Assembly (NCBI GenBank): GCA_001548435.1
Contig: AP017308.1
Coordinates: forward strand, 939,030 to 1,003,029
DNA: 64,000 bases
Direction of reading: 5' to 3'
Origin: Leptolyngbya sp. NIES-3755
GTDB lineage: Bacteria; Cyanobacteriota; Cyanobacteriia; Leptolyngbyales; Leptolyngbyaceae
The translations under genes and the position numbers were made by a program. Each line of letters starts with the position of its first letter. The stretch's first letter is position 1. This document shows positions 1 through 8,736 of this stretch, piece by piece. The notes beneath the pieces are model-generated. The model made no database searches. It had not been told where the DNA came from and saw nothing but the letters and a program-made list of their open reading frames with translations.

Positions 1-693
1 TTCAAACCGGGAACAAGGCAACTCTCAGAGATTTCTCTTTCGATCGAGCCAGGAACATTTGTCGGGATTGTCGGACAGAGCGGATCTGGGAAAAGTACGT
101 TGATGAAACTGCTACCTCGATTGTATCTACCCGATAGTGGCAACATTACGATCGATCACTATGACGTGAGCAAAGTCGATTTACATTCTTTGCGATCGCA
201 GATTGGCGTAGTTTCTCAAGATGCCGTTCTGTTTCAAGGAACTATCCGCGATAACATTACTTTGTTTGAACATCTACCGGATGAAGTCGTAATCGAGGCT
301 GCGAAAGTTGCTGAAGCTCACGATTTTATTATGCAATTACCAGATGGCTATCAAACTCAGATCGGTGAACGAGGATCAGCATTATCTGGAGGACAACGAC
401 AGCGAATTGCGATCGCTCGTGTGGTCATTCGGAATCCGAGACTCTTGATCTTTGATGAGGCGACCAGTGCTTTGGATTATGAAACAGAACGTCGCGTCTG
501 TGTGAATTTGATGCGCCGATTTCAGGGTCGAACTTGCTTTTTTATTACACATCGGTTGAATACGATCGCTCATGCGGATTGGATTTTGTTTATGCAGTCT
601 GGAATCATTGCAGAGCAAGGAACCCACCCGGAATTAATTGCACTTCGGCAACTTTACTATTGCCTCTACACCCAGCAATCACACGAACCTTGA
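1..693 (+). CDS. ABC exporter ATP-binding domain, 5'-truncated by window edge
   Basis: The reading frame is open from base 1, so only the C-terminal nucleotide-binding domain is present. Visible motifs are Walker A (GQSGSGKST, about nt 73-99), the Q-loop (VVSQDAVLFQGTI), the ABC signature LSGGQRQRIAIAR and Walker B with the catalytic glutamate (LLIFDEATSALD), then the H-loop (FITHRLNTI). This pattern is that of HlyB/bacteriocin-type exporters, which energise export across the inner membrane. The stop lies 19 bp before the start of an HlyD-type adaptor, so the two form a type I secretion operon. Whether a C39 peptidase or C39-like domain lies at the N-terminus cannot be seen. No TolC-like outer membrane partner is in the window. 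Confidence 0.9.
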   Translation, partial: FKPGTRQLSEISLSIEPGTFVGIVGQSGSGKSTLMKLLPRLYLPDSGNITIDHYDVSKVDLHSLRSQIGVVSQDAVLFQGTIRDNITLFEHLPDEVVIEAAKVAEAHDFIMQLPDGYQTQIGERGSALSGGQRQRIAIARVVIRNPRLLIFDEATSALDYETERRVCVNLMRRFQGRTCFFITHRLNTIAHADWILFMQSGIIAEQGTHPELIALRQLYYCLYTQQSHEP

Positions 694-712
694 ATCAATC
701 AGGAGAGAGTTT

Positions 713-2176
713 ATGAAACGACCTCGATTTGTTGCAACATTACGATCGCGCTATCAATCGATGCACGATCAAGTCGAACAGTCGATCGAATCAAAAGCAA
801 CCGGATTACCCAATGCTGCAAATTGGACAAAGCGACTCACACAAATCATTTTGTTAGGAGTCACGGCTGGAGTCGGTTGGTCAGTTCTGGCGCGAGTCGA
901 TGTCGTTGTCAACACCAGCGGCAAGCTCGAACCTCAATCCCAATCGCAAATCGTACAGTCGAGGGCTGGAGGAGTCGTCACAGCCGTATTAGTGCGCGAA
1001 GGTGAAACGGTCAAACAAGGACAATTATTGATGCAATTCGATCGCACTGCATTGTTAAATCGACTGCAAGAACTATTAATCCAACGCCAACGATTGGTCA
1101 AAGAAACTGCCGTACTGCGGTTAGCTCAACAAGGAAGATCGATCGCATCTGTGAGCAGTAGCAACATCACGATCTCGCCTGAATTAACCAGCCAGGTTCA
1201 GACTCGATTGTTATTAGTGGCTCAATTATCTGGAAATTCGGGGAGTCTCTCACTTGAGCAACAACAGCGATTCGTTTTATATCAACAGCAATTACGCGAT
1301 CGACAGTCTTTAACCGAGCTACAAGCCTCAAGTCTACAGTCAAAGATCGCAGAAGCCGAAGCCCAAATTCAGCAAACTCAGTTCCAACTCCAACGCGAAC
1401 AAGAACTCTTAGAACGGATTCGTCCTTTAGTCGATCAAGGTGCAATTCCGCGTGTCAATCTGCTACAGCGTGAAGTCTCGATCGGAGATTTGCAAAAACA
1501 ATTAGTTCAGAGCAATCTACAAAAACAACAGATTGAGATTGGTCAAGTCCAAGGCAGAGTCGAAGCAGGGAAAACATTAAATGAAACTCAGCAAGACTTA
1601 CAGAAGCAATTAGCAGAGCTAGATACCAAGTTCGATAGCATCATCAAAGAGAATCAGCGGCAACTGGTCGAAGTCACTGCACAGTTAAATCAGGTTCGAC
1701 TAGATTTGAAAAATCAAGGACTGCGATCGCCTGCGGATGGCGTTATTTTTGAACTTGCATCGAAGCTACCAGGAGCAGTCACACAGCCCGGACAAACCTT
1801 GCTGCAAGTTGTTCCAAATGAGTCTTTGATCGCACGAGTTCAAGTCGCAAATGCGGATATTGCGAATGTTCAGGTTGGGCTGCCGGTAGATATTCGGATT
1901 GATGCTTATCCGTTTACTGAATTTGGACCGATTAAAGGCGTAATTTCTAAGGTGGGTAGTGAAGCGGTTCCAATTAGTCAGCAAGCGCCTCGATCGACCG
2001 CGTTTCCAGTGGAGGTGAAGCTCGATCGACAATTTTTGGAACGTCGATCGCAGCGGTTCACGCTCAAACCTGGTATGACAATCACGGCAATGGTGAAAGT
2101 TCGACAACGTGCGCCGATTAGCTATGTGACTGAGGAAATTACAAAAGCGTTTGATGGAATGAAATCTGTTCGTTAG
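713..2176 (+). CDS. HlyD-family membrane fusion protein of a type I secretion system
   Basis: This 487-residue periplasmic adaptor would link the upstream ABC exporter to an outer membrane channel. There is one N-terminal transmembrane segment (about residues 45-65), then a biotinyl/lipoyl-like half (SRAGGVVTAVLVREGETVKQG). A long Gln/Leu/Glu-rich coiled coil (about residues 115-345) follows, and then the second lipoyl half (LRSPADGVIFELASKLPGAV) and beta-barrel. I chose ATG 713 because AGGAGAG stands 7 nt upstream; the frame stays open farther upstream, into the ABC gene, but only with a weak TTG start. The cargo is probably the RTX/CHRD protein encoded next. Confidence 0.9.
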   Translation: MKRPRFVATLRSRYQSMHDQVEQSIESKATGLPNAANWTKRLTQIILLGVTAGVGWSVLARVDVVVNTSGKLEPQSQSQIVQSRAGGVVTAVLVREGETVKQGQLLMQFDRTALLNRLQELLIQRQRLVKETAVLRLAQQGRSIASVSSSNITISPELTSQVQTRLLLVAQLSGNSGSLSLEQQQRFVLYQQQLRDRQSLTELQASSLQSKIAEAEAQIQQTQFQLQREQELLERIRPLVDQGAIPRVNLLQREVSIGDLQKQLVQSNLQKQQIEIGQVQGRVEAGKTLNETQQDLQKQLAELDTKFDSIIKENQRQLVEVTAQLNQVRLDLKNQGLRSPADGVIFELASKLPGAVTQPGQTLLQVVPNESLIARVQVANADIANVQVGLPVDIRIDAYPFTEFGPIKGVISKVGSEAVPISQQAPRSTAFPVEVKLDRQFLERRSQRFTLKPGMTITAMVKVRQRAPISYVTEEITKAFDGMKSVR

Positions 2177-2562
2177 ACTAATTAGAACCAGAATTTAATT
2201 AGTTCCAATTATGAAGTTTAGGTGAATGAGATTGTGATGCGATCGAAGTTTGTTATAGTAAATTCAGGGCGACGATATAGTTCAAGCTTCTCCGCCCAGA
2301 ATCTTTATTCACCGCTGCGCTTATCGTCGTCACTATTGTTGCTGAGTGCGATACGAATCTCATTGCCAACCTGAAGTAGTGCGGGGTGTACTACTCAACA
2401 ACATCACCATGCAGCGTTAAGCACAAATACTTTCACAACAGCAGTATTTTCTTATCGCCTCAGCATTCATTCTTACGTTGCAAAAATCGATCGTACTCTC
2501 TACCTCTGTATTGGTATCGAGTTTTAATTTTTGCATTTCCTTTCGACTTTCCAGGAGACATT
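2177..2562 (+). promoter_or_regulatory. Intergenic region with possible promoter and long 5' leader
   Basis: These 386 bp separate the exporter genes from the RTX/CHRD gene. A plausible sigma-70-type promoter is TTGTGA (2232-2237), 16 nt, then TATAGT (2254-2259). If used, it gives a 5' leader of about 300 nt. An AT-rich inverted repeat (ACTAATT 2177-2183 / AATTAGT 2197-2203) follows the adaptor stop but lacks a T-tract. No convincing small gene was seen. Confidence 0.3.
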
Positions 2563-3948
2563 ATGGAAGCTTTTGACAATAAAACACAGCAGACTCAGAC
2601 CAAAGCAGATGGAACTATCCCTGCACTCGGTCCAGATGCCGATCTCACGATTCCCTCAAAAGGTGCATCGACTCAAGGAACTGAACTCGAAAAGGCACTC
2701 AATCAAGCTCTGCCCACCGAAGAAAGTCAAGCTGTTAAATCGGTTCCAGATGATCACGATCATGCTCCAGTGGTGGGTAAATTCCAGTTGCACGTAGAAT
2801 TGGATCAGGTTGCAGATGCTAAAACGCTCGATGGCAAACAAATCAAGCGTGACACTTCTTTTCGGGATGACCTTGGGGCAAAAGGGGACTATCTCAACCC
2901 CAAAGAAGGGAACAACGTCGTGATTGGTTCTGGTGACAGTGATGTGATCCGAGGAACAGGCGGCGGCTTCAACACGATTACGACGGGAACAGGCAAAGAC
3001 ACGGTGATTCTGGGCAAAGAAACCACCAATCGAGTGCTGGATTTTGACCCCGCCAACGATCGGTTTGTGCTTTCCGGACTCAATCCCAAGAACATCATCG
3101 TTGCTCAAGGCAAAAACCCCGGTAAAGGTGGACTCGATCAACCGCTCGACTCAGTCAATAATGCCCTGATCATCGACAAAACCAATGAGCATATTCTTGC
3201 TTCACTCCCGTTTGTCAAAGCAGCAGACATCTCTGAGAAGAACTTTGCCAGAAGCACCGCTGAAGCCAATCGCAGTCTACGCGGCTTGAAAGATGACGGG
3301 TTCAAGACGCAAAAAGGAAATGGCAAACTGACCGGAACACAGGGGCACGATCGATTAATCGGGGGTGGAGGGGATGACTTCCTCTATGTTGGAGATGATG
3401 GCTTTAAGCTCAACACTGCGAAAGGTTCAGGCAAAACTGAGTTTCCGTTCCGAGTAGATGATACTCCCGGTACAACAGAACTCACGCCAGAATTGAAGAA
3501 TGGTGTTCTTCGCGTCAACGGTTCCTACAAAGACTTTGAAGCTGCCCCACTGTTTAGCCAAGGTGAGAAAGAGATTGATCCCAAAGCTAAAATCTTGAAT
3601 GGATCTGATCCCAAAGCATTGATTGATAACTTTTTGAAAGTTCCCAAAGATGTAGAAGGCAATTCGATTTCTGGAACTCACCTGCACTTTAGTCCGTCTG
3701 GTGATGCTCGTGGAAGTTTCGCAGATGCAACAGTTGTTCGCTATTTTACGAATACCCCAACTGATGCAAAGTCTGGCACGATCGCTGGTGAGTTTGAACT
3801 GAAACCAGAAGAGCAAGCTGCCTTCTTGGCGGGCGATTTCTACACCAATGTTCACAGTAATGTGGATGTAGATGGAGATGGTAAAGCGGGCTTCCCCACC
3901 GGTGAAAATCGCATCAACTTTAACCGCGATGTGGTTCAGTTCACTTAA
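2563..3948 (+). CDS. RTX-like calcium-binding protein with C-terminal CHRD domain, putative type I secreted cargo
   Basis: This is a 461-residue acidic protein without signal peptide or membrane segment. Two glycine/aspartate-rich blocks resemble hemolysin-type Ca2+-binding nonapeptides: about residues 118-150 (VIGSGDSDVIRGTGGG) and about 253-279 (LTGTQGHDRLIGGGGDDFL). Residues 312-461 match the CHRD (chordin) domain, including GTHLHFSPSGDARGS, a GDFYTNVHSNVD-type strand and a final beta strand. CHRD-RTX proteins are known type I substrates in cyanobacteria, and the gene directly follows the exporter and adaptor. ATG 2563 is preferred because AGGAG lies 6 nt upstream; the frame is open from 2386, but the upstream residues look non-coding. 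Its extracellular role is unknown. Confidence 0.85.
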   Translation: MEAFDNKTQQTQTKADGTIPALGPDADLTIPSKGASTQGTELEKALNQALPTEESQAVKSVPDDHDHAPVVGKFQLHVELDQVADAKTLDGKQIKRDTSFRDDLGAKGDYLNPKEGNNVVIGSGDSDVIRGTGGGFNTITTGTGKDTVILGKETTNRVLDFDPANDRFVLSGLNPKNIIVAQGKNPGKGGLDQPLDSVNNALIIDKTNEHILASLPFVKAADISEKNFARSTAEANRSLRGLKDDGFKTQKGNGKLTGTQGHDRLIGGGGDDFLYVGDDGFKLNTAKGSGKTEFPFRVDDTPGTTELTPELKNGVLRVNGSYKDFEAAPLFSQGEKEIDPKAKILNGSDPKALIDNFLKVPKDVEGNSISGTHLHFSPSGDARGSFADATVVRYFTNTPTDAKSGTIAGEFELKPEEQAAFLAGDFYTNVHSNVDVDGDGKAGFPTGENRINFNRDVVQFT

Positions 3949-3976
3949 TTCAGTTCACTCAATTCAGTTCACTTAG
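3935..3976 (+). repeat. Three 14-bp direct repeats across the stop codon of the RTX/CHRD gene
   Basis: Consecutive copies are TTCAGTTCACTTAA (3935-3948), TTCAGTTCACTCAA (3949-3962) and TTCAGTTCACTTAG (3963-3976). The first copy encodes the last residues and the TAA stop. The period of 14 is not a multiple of three, so the extra copies lie outside the reading frame. Confidence 0.85.
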
Positions 3977-3990
3977 AGCACTGCGTACTG

Positions 3991-4027
3991 CTGGGAATCG
4001 AGCGATTTCAATTCCCGGCTTTCTTTC
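3991..4027 (+). terminator. Possible intrinsic terminator after the RTX/CHRD gene
   Basis: CTGGGAAT (3991-3998) pairs with ATTCCCGG (4011-4018) around a 12-nt loop. A pyrimidine-rich CTTTCTTTCTC tail follows. The T-tract is imperfect. Confidence 0.45.
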
Positions 4028-4045
4028 TCGATCGAACAACAAACT

Positions 4046-4543
4046 ATGAATGACACTCTTTATCAAATGCAAACCGTCATCACACTGGCGATCGCAAGTA
4101 CGATCGTAACGGCATCCACGGTCGCTCAACCTCCTGCACCGCTCCCAAAAGTTGCAAAGGAAAGTTCTGTCACCGTGAGTAGGACTGCCTATTCGTTTAC
4201 GATGACTCTGCCAAGACGATCGAGAAGTCGGTTTTCAAAGCTTTCGTTTTCTTTGATCAATCTTGATCGTGACTCAGTTGTGCCGCTGCCATTGAATCTG
4301 CAAAGTACGATCGCACAATCTGGAAAAAGCGCGATCAGACTAAAAGGAACCTTCATTGATGAAACAGGGACGCTTTGGGTTGAATTCAATTCACCTGTGC
4401 CTCAAAATACGCCTCTAACCGTGATTTTCAAGACGCGAGAGCCATTGTTCGCTGGACGGTATCGCTACAGTATTGCAGCTTATCCTGAAGCGAACAATGG
4501 GAGTTCTCAGTTTGTAGAGGATGGAACGTTTACTGCAAAATAA
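4046..4543 (+). CDS. DUF2808 family exported protein
   Basis: This 165-residue protein has a hydrophobic N-terminus (TLAIASTIVTASTVA, likely signal peptide) followed by a beta-rich domain. The segment SYSFTMTLPRRSRSRFSKL-type and the closing strand LFAGRYRYSIAAYPE fit the cyanobacterial DUF2808 family (periplasmic or exported, function unknown). ATG 4046 is used; ATG 4067 is an alternative that would shorten the signal peptide. The stop abuts the stop of the convergent oligopeptidase gene with no spacing. Confidence 0.7.
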   Translation: MNDTLYQMQTVITLAIASTIVTASTVAQPPAPLPKVAKESSVTVSRTAYSFTMTLPRRSRSRFSKLSFSLINLDRDSVVPLPLNLQSTIAQSGKSAIRLKGTFIDETGTLWVEFNSPVPQNTPLTVIFKTREPLFAGRYRYSIAAYPEANNGSSQFVEDGTFTAK

Positions 4544-6583
4544 CTAAGCAAGCTTCCACTGATCCAGCAGAAACGCATACTCAAACGCAATCTCTTTGAG
4601 TCGTTCATATCGTCCAGATGCGCCTCCGTGTCCCGCTCCCATGTTCGTTTTTAGCAGTAACACATTGTTATCTGTTTTCATCGCTCTGAGTTTCGCTGTC
4701 CATTTTGCAGGTTCCCAGTAAGACACTCGTGGATCATTCAAACCTGCCGTAACTAGCAAAGCAGGATAGTTCTTTGCTTCGACATTATCGTAAGGAGAGT
4801 AGCCTTTCATGTAAAAGTAGAACTCTGGATCATTCGGATTGCCCCATTCTTCCCATTCAGTTGCAGAGAGCGGCAAAGAGGTATCTAAAATTGTTGTGAC
4901 CACATCCACGAAAGGAACTTGCGCGATCGCGCTTTTAAACAGTTCTGGACGCTGATTGATCACAGCCCCCATTAACAATCCACCTGCACTACCCCCAGAG
5001 ATTGCTAAGTGTTCCGAATCTGTCCAGCCTGACTTGGTCAAGGTTTCCGCACACGCAATAAAGTCACTGAATGTATTTTGTTTGTGCAAGAATTTGCCGT
5101 CTTCGTACCATCTCCGACCCATCTCGGAACCGCCGCGAATATGTGCGATCGCAATCACAACTCCTCGATCGAGTAATGCTAACCGGGTCGGACTAAAGGA
5201 ATCAGGATAGCTAAATCCATAGGAGCCATAGCCGACCATTAGTAGAGGATTTTTTCCATTCGGTTCGATGCCTGCTTTGTACACGATCGACAATGGAACT
5301 TTCTCACCATCTGGCGCGATCGCTTCAAGCCGTTCACTCTTGTAGTTAGAGCGATCGAATCCACCCAACACTGGTGTTTCTTTTTTCAGTTCACGAGTTT
5401 TCGCATCCAAATCATAATCAAACACCGAAGAAGGCGTTACAAGCGAAGTGTACCCAAACCGGAGTGTTTGAGTATTAAACTCTGGATTGATCGATTCTGA
5501 GACTTTGTAGGTGGGTTCTGGAAAAGTAATTTTATGTTCTTCCTGAGTGGAGAGTTTGCGAACCCGGATATTGGGAAGACCTGATTCTCGATCGTAAATT
5601 ACTAAGTGATCCGCAAACGCACTTACACCTTCTAAAAAAACATCTTCTCTGTGCTCGATTACAGTCTCCCAATGGCTCGGATCATTCACTGAAGCTTTCA
5701 CTAGCTTGAAATTCAGTGCATCTTCGTTGGTAAGAACATAAAACGTATCGGTGTGATGTTCGACCTGATATTCGATACCTGTTTGACGCGGACGAATCAC
5801 ACGAAACTCTCCGGTCGGATTGTTCGCATCAAGGTAGTAAGCTTCTGTGGTGATTTTGCTACCTAAACCTAGAATCAGGTAAGCTTCACTCCGAGTTTTT
5901 TCAACACCGAGAAAGTAAGCATCATCAGACTCGTGAAAGAGAAGTTCATTAGTGTCACTGCCTAATTGATGTCGGAACAGTTTATAGGGACGATTTGCAG
6001 GATCAATTTGGGCATAGAATACGGTCTGATTATCATTGCCCCAAGCAAAAGAAGCCGTATCAGGAATTGATTCGGGATAGATTTCGCGAGTAGTTAAATC
6101 CAGAAAGAATAATGTGTAGCGTTCGGCTCCAGTTGTATCGGTTGAATACGCTAAGATTTGCTGATTTGGACTGACTTCTAACACACCTAAGCTAAAGTAT
6201 TCTGTCCCTTCAGCAAGCTCGTTCTGATCAATCAACACTTCTTCTGGTGCATCTAAAGATTGATACTTTCGACAGTAAATTGGATAAGCTTTTCCAGTCT
6301 CAGTGCGAGTGTAATAGTAATAGTCCCCTTTGCGATAGGGCACTGATAAATCGTCCTCCTGAATACGCGAAAGCATCTCTTCGTATAGCTTCGTCTGCAA
6401 TGATTCTGTGTGCTGCATCATCGCATCGGTGTAAGCATTCTCGGCTTCAAGATAGGCGATCACTTCAGGATTTTCTCGATCGCGTAACCAAAAATAGTCA
6501 TCCCTGCGTTCATCTCCATGCAATTGGTGAACATAGGATTGTTTAGATGCGATCGGGGGCGTGGGCGAATTTGAAGACTGCAT
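4544..6583 (-). CDS. ptrB: Oligopeptidase B / prolyl oligopeptidase (S9A family)
   Basis: This 679-residue serine peptidase cleaves short peptides, typically after basic residues in the oligopeptidase B branch, in the cytoplasm. The N-terminal two thirds form a beta-propeller and the C-terminal third an alpha/beta hydrolase. The nucleophile motif GGSAGG is at about residue 531. The catalytic Asp is in LNDPRVSYW (about 617) and the His in GAGHGG (about 651). DYFWLRDRENPEV near the N-terminus is typical of the branch. Length is normal for the family. The start is ATG at 6583. It converges with the DUF2808 gene. Confidence 0.92.
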   Translation of the reverse strand: MQSSNSPTPPIASKQSYVHQLHGDERRDDYFWLRDRENPEVIAYLEAENAYTDAMMQHTESLQTKLYEEMLSRIQEDDLSVPYRKGDYYYYTRTETGKAYPIYCRKYQSLDAPEEVLIDQNELAEGTEYFSLGVLEVSPNQQILAYSTDTTGAERYTLFFLDLTTREIYPESIPDTASFAWGNDNQTVFYAQIDPANRPYKLFRHQLGSDTNELLFHESDDAYFLGVEKTRSEAYLILGLGSKITTEAYYLDANNPTGEFRVIRPRQTGIEYQVEHHTDTFYVLTNEDALNFKLVKASVNDPSHWETVIEHREDVFLEGVSAFADHLVIYDRESGLPNIRVRKLSTQEEHKITFPEPTYKVSESINPEFNTQTLRFGYTSLVTPSSVFDYDLDAKTRELKKETPVLGGFDRSNYKSERLEAIAPDGEKVPLSIVYKAGIEPNGKNPLLMVGYGSYGFSYPDSFSPTRLALLDRGVVIAIAHIRGGSEMGRRWYEDGKFLHKQNTFSDFIACAETLTKSGWTDSEHLAISGGSAGGLLMGAVINQRPELFKSAIAQVPFVDVVTTILDTSLPLSATEWEEWGNPNDPEFYFYMKGYSPYDNVEAKNYPALLVTAGLNDPRVSYWEPAKWTAKLRAMKTDNNVLLLKTNMGAGHGGASGRYERLKEIAFEYAFLLDQWKLA

Positions 6584-6729
6584 AGAAAAACCGATTGAAC
6601 TGCAAGCACATTTAGTGAAGCATTTGATTTGGGTTTTGTCACGCTCCGATCGAGTGAAATCATGCCGTTGAAAGAGGAAACAATCATGCGATTGGCGTTA
6701 GATAGAACTAACCGTGTCCTGAATGCCGA

Positions 6730-8490
6730 ATGATTCACTCCACTGATTTCACGTCGATCGATGCTTTTTATCGATTCGCGATCGCTGCTGAACAAATCGC
6801 AGCTACGACAAAACGACTGACCAAAGCTGCCATTTTAGGCGACTATTTTACAACTCTAGAAGATGACGATTTACGGCTTGCAGCGCGGTATTTCGCGGGT
6901 TCGCCCTTTCCCCAATTCGATCAGCGGGTCTTACAAATTGGGGGGTCTGCTTTGATGAATGCGCTTTTGATTGTGAGTGAAGCAGAATCTAATACACTAC
7001 AAACTGAATTAGTGAAGCGGGGCGATTTAGGAGAGGTTGCGGCTGATGTGCTGTCTAATACGATCGCTCCGACATTACGACTGTCTGAAGTGGGAGAAGC
7101 ATTTGCAGCTTTAGTCGAAATCCGAGGCAATCAGCGGAAGGTTGCAGGAATTGTGGATTTGCTCAAACGGGCGACTGCGATCGAAACAAAGTACTTGATC
7201 AAATTAATGTCGGGAGATTTACGAATTGGACTGCGCGAAGGAGCGGTTGAAGATGCGATCGCACGGTTGGCGAGTGAGCCTGTCAGCAAAATTCAATGGG
7301 TGAACATGCTGACCGGAGACATTGGAGAGACTGCGGTGCGAGCACGTCACAAGCAGCTTGACACAGCGCGAATGCAGCTATTCCACCCGATTAAGTTTAT
7401 GCTGGCAAGTCCAGTCGAAGAATTCGAGGAGATTACCACTCGAATGCCTGAAGGGTTCGCGGTTGAGGATAAGTACGATGGAATTCGTGCTCAAGTTCAT
7501 ATTGCAAACGCGAATTCAGAAAGTCGATCGCTTCATGGAACCACGATCGACAATATTCGAGTTGCGTTGTTCTCTCGAACCTTAGATGAAATTACTGGAA
7601 CTTTTCCCGATTTAGTCGATGCTCTAGCAACATTAGATTCGGAGTTGATCTTAGATGGCGAGATTGTTCCATTCCAAGGCGATCGCATTCTGCCATTTCA
7701 AGAATTGCAAAAACGACTGGGACGAAAAACGCTTACAGACGAACTATTACAGTCGGTTCCAGTTGCTTTTGTTGCCTATGATATTTTGTACTGCAATGGG
7801 AAAGTTTTAATCGAGGAACCGTATCAAGTTCGTCGATCGATTCTCGAATCACTGAATTTAGACACACCTCGACTTAGAAGAGCGATTTCCAAACAGTTCA
7901 CTGATGTCACATTGTTAGAGCAAGAATTCCAGGCAGCCCGCGATCGAGGAAATGAAGGCTTGATGGTCAAATACTTACAATCGACCTACAGACCTGGAAA
8001 ACGCGGCAAGGACTGGTTGAAAGTGAAACGTGCGATCGCGACTTTAGACGTAGTGATCACAGCCGCAGAAGTGGGAACCGGAAAACGTAGTCGCTTTCTC
8101 TCAGACTTTACCTTTGCAGTTCGGGCTAGTGAGACTGATCCAACTTTGCTGAATGTGGGTAAAGCGTATTCTGGGTTAACGGATGCTGAAGTGCAAGAAC
8201 TATCTGATTGGCTCAAACAACATACGATTGAGGAATTTGCTCACGGTCGAGTCAGAACTGTAGAGCCGCAAATCGTACTAGAAATCACCTTCGATCGAGT
8301 TCAAGTTTCAAAGCGTCATAAGAGCGGCTATGCGCTGAGATTTCCTCGAATTCTACGGATTCGCTCCGATAAACCACCCGAAGAAATTGATACGCTAGAA
8401 ACCGTTCGCAAACTTGCCGATCAACTCGAAGGCAATTACAGCGAAGCAACACAATTCGTCGATCGGACTTCCATTGCATCAGAGACATAA
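6730..8490 (+). CDS. ATP-dependent DNA ligase (archaeal/LigB-like type)
   Basis: This 586-residue ligase carries motif I EDKYDG with the nucleotidyl-accepting lysine at about residue 248, and later motifs DGEIVPFQ, EGLMVKYLQS and KRGKDWLKVK. The N-terminal half is the helical DNA-binding domain and the C-terminal part an OB-fold. Bacteria normally replicate with NAD+-dependent LigA, so this is likely an accessory repair ligase. ATG 6730 overlaps the stop of a 23-codon reading frame (6662-6733) in an ATGA arrangement, which may be chance. The 3' end overlaps the convergent sbtB by 55 bp. Confidence 0.9.
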   Translation: MIHSTDFTSIDAFYRFAIAAEQIAATTKRLTKAAILGDYFTTLEDDDLRLAARYFAGSPFPQFDQRVLQIGGSALMNALLIVSEAESNTLQTELVKRGDLGEVAADVLSNTIAPTLRLSEVGEAFAALVEIRGNQRKVAGIVDLLKRATAIETKYLIKLMSGDLRIGLREGAVEDAIARLASEPVSKIQWVNMLTGDIGETAVRARHKQLDTARMQLFHPIKFMLASPVEEFEEITTRMPEGFAVEDKYDGIRAQVHIANANSESRSLHGTTIDNIRVALFSRTLDEITGTFPDLVDALATLDSELILDGEIVPFQGDRILPFQELQKRLGRKTLTDELLQSVPVAFVAYDILYCNGKVLIEEPYQVRRSILESLNLDTPRLRRAISKQFTDVTLLEQEFQAARDRGNEGLMVKYLQSTYRPGKRGKDWLKVKRAIATLDVVITAAEVGTGKRSRFLSDFTFAVRASETDPTLLNVGKAYSGLTDAEVQELSDWLKQHTIEEFAHGRVRTVEPQIVLEITFDRVQVSKRHKSGYALRFPRILRIRSDKPPEEIDTLETVRKLADQLEGNYSEATQFVDRTSIASET

Positions 8491-8735
8491 CATGATCCAC
8501 CAAATCGGTTCAGGATCGGGCGGATTTTCTCGATCGCGGTTTTCACTTGTTCAGGCGGACAGAATGCGACAATAAATGCCATCTCGATCGCGTCATCTGT
8601 CCCTGAAATTCCGCTCGTTTCGACATTCCGAAAGATCGTATAGCGATCGATATTCGAGTCTTTTAGGCTGCGAATAATTCTTGGAAGCTCGATCGAGTCA
8701 GAAATAATTTCAATTCGTTTAACCGTGTGCATCAC
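8436..8735 (-). CDS. sbtB: PII-like protein SbtB, short variant
   Basis: This 99-residue ferredoxin-fold PII-like protein follows sbtA by one base (TGA-A-GTGATG), so it is translationally coupled. In known systems SbtB binds cAMP and adenine nucleotides and modulates SbtA bicarbonate uptake. Strand-helix signatures are VKRIEIISDSIELPRIIRSL and EMAFIVAFCPPEQVKTAIEK. The T-loop (about residues 38-50) is short. The C-terminus (TNCVASL) lacks the CGPEGC redox loop of Synechocystis SbtB. The start is GTG 8735 or ATG 8732. The last 55 bp overlap the convergent DNA ligase gene. A generic PII-like DUF is the alternative, but context argues for SbtB. Confidence 0.75.
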   Translation of the reverse strand: MMHTVKRIEIISDSIELPRIIRSLKDSNIDRYTIFRNVETSGISGTDDAIEMAFIVAFCPPEQVKTAIEKIRPILNRFGGSCYVSDAMEVRSTNCVASL

Positions 8736-8736
8736 T

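Noticed and set aside
2225-2364. Inverted AATGAGATT / AATCTCATT pair in the RTX leader
   Set aside because: Nine base pairs at 122 bp spacing is expected by chance in an AT-rich leader.
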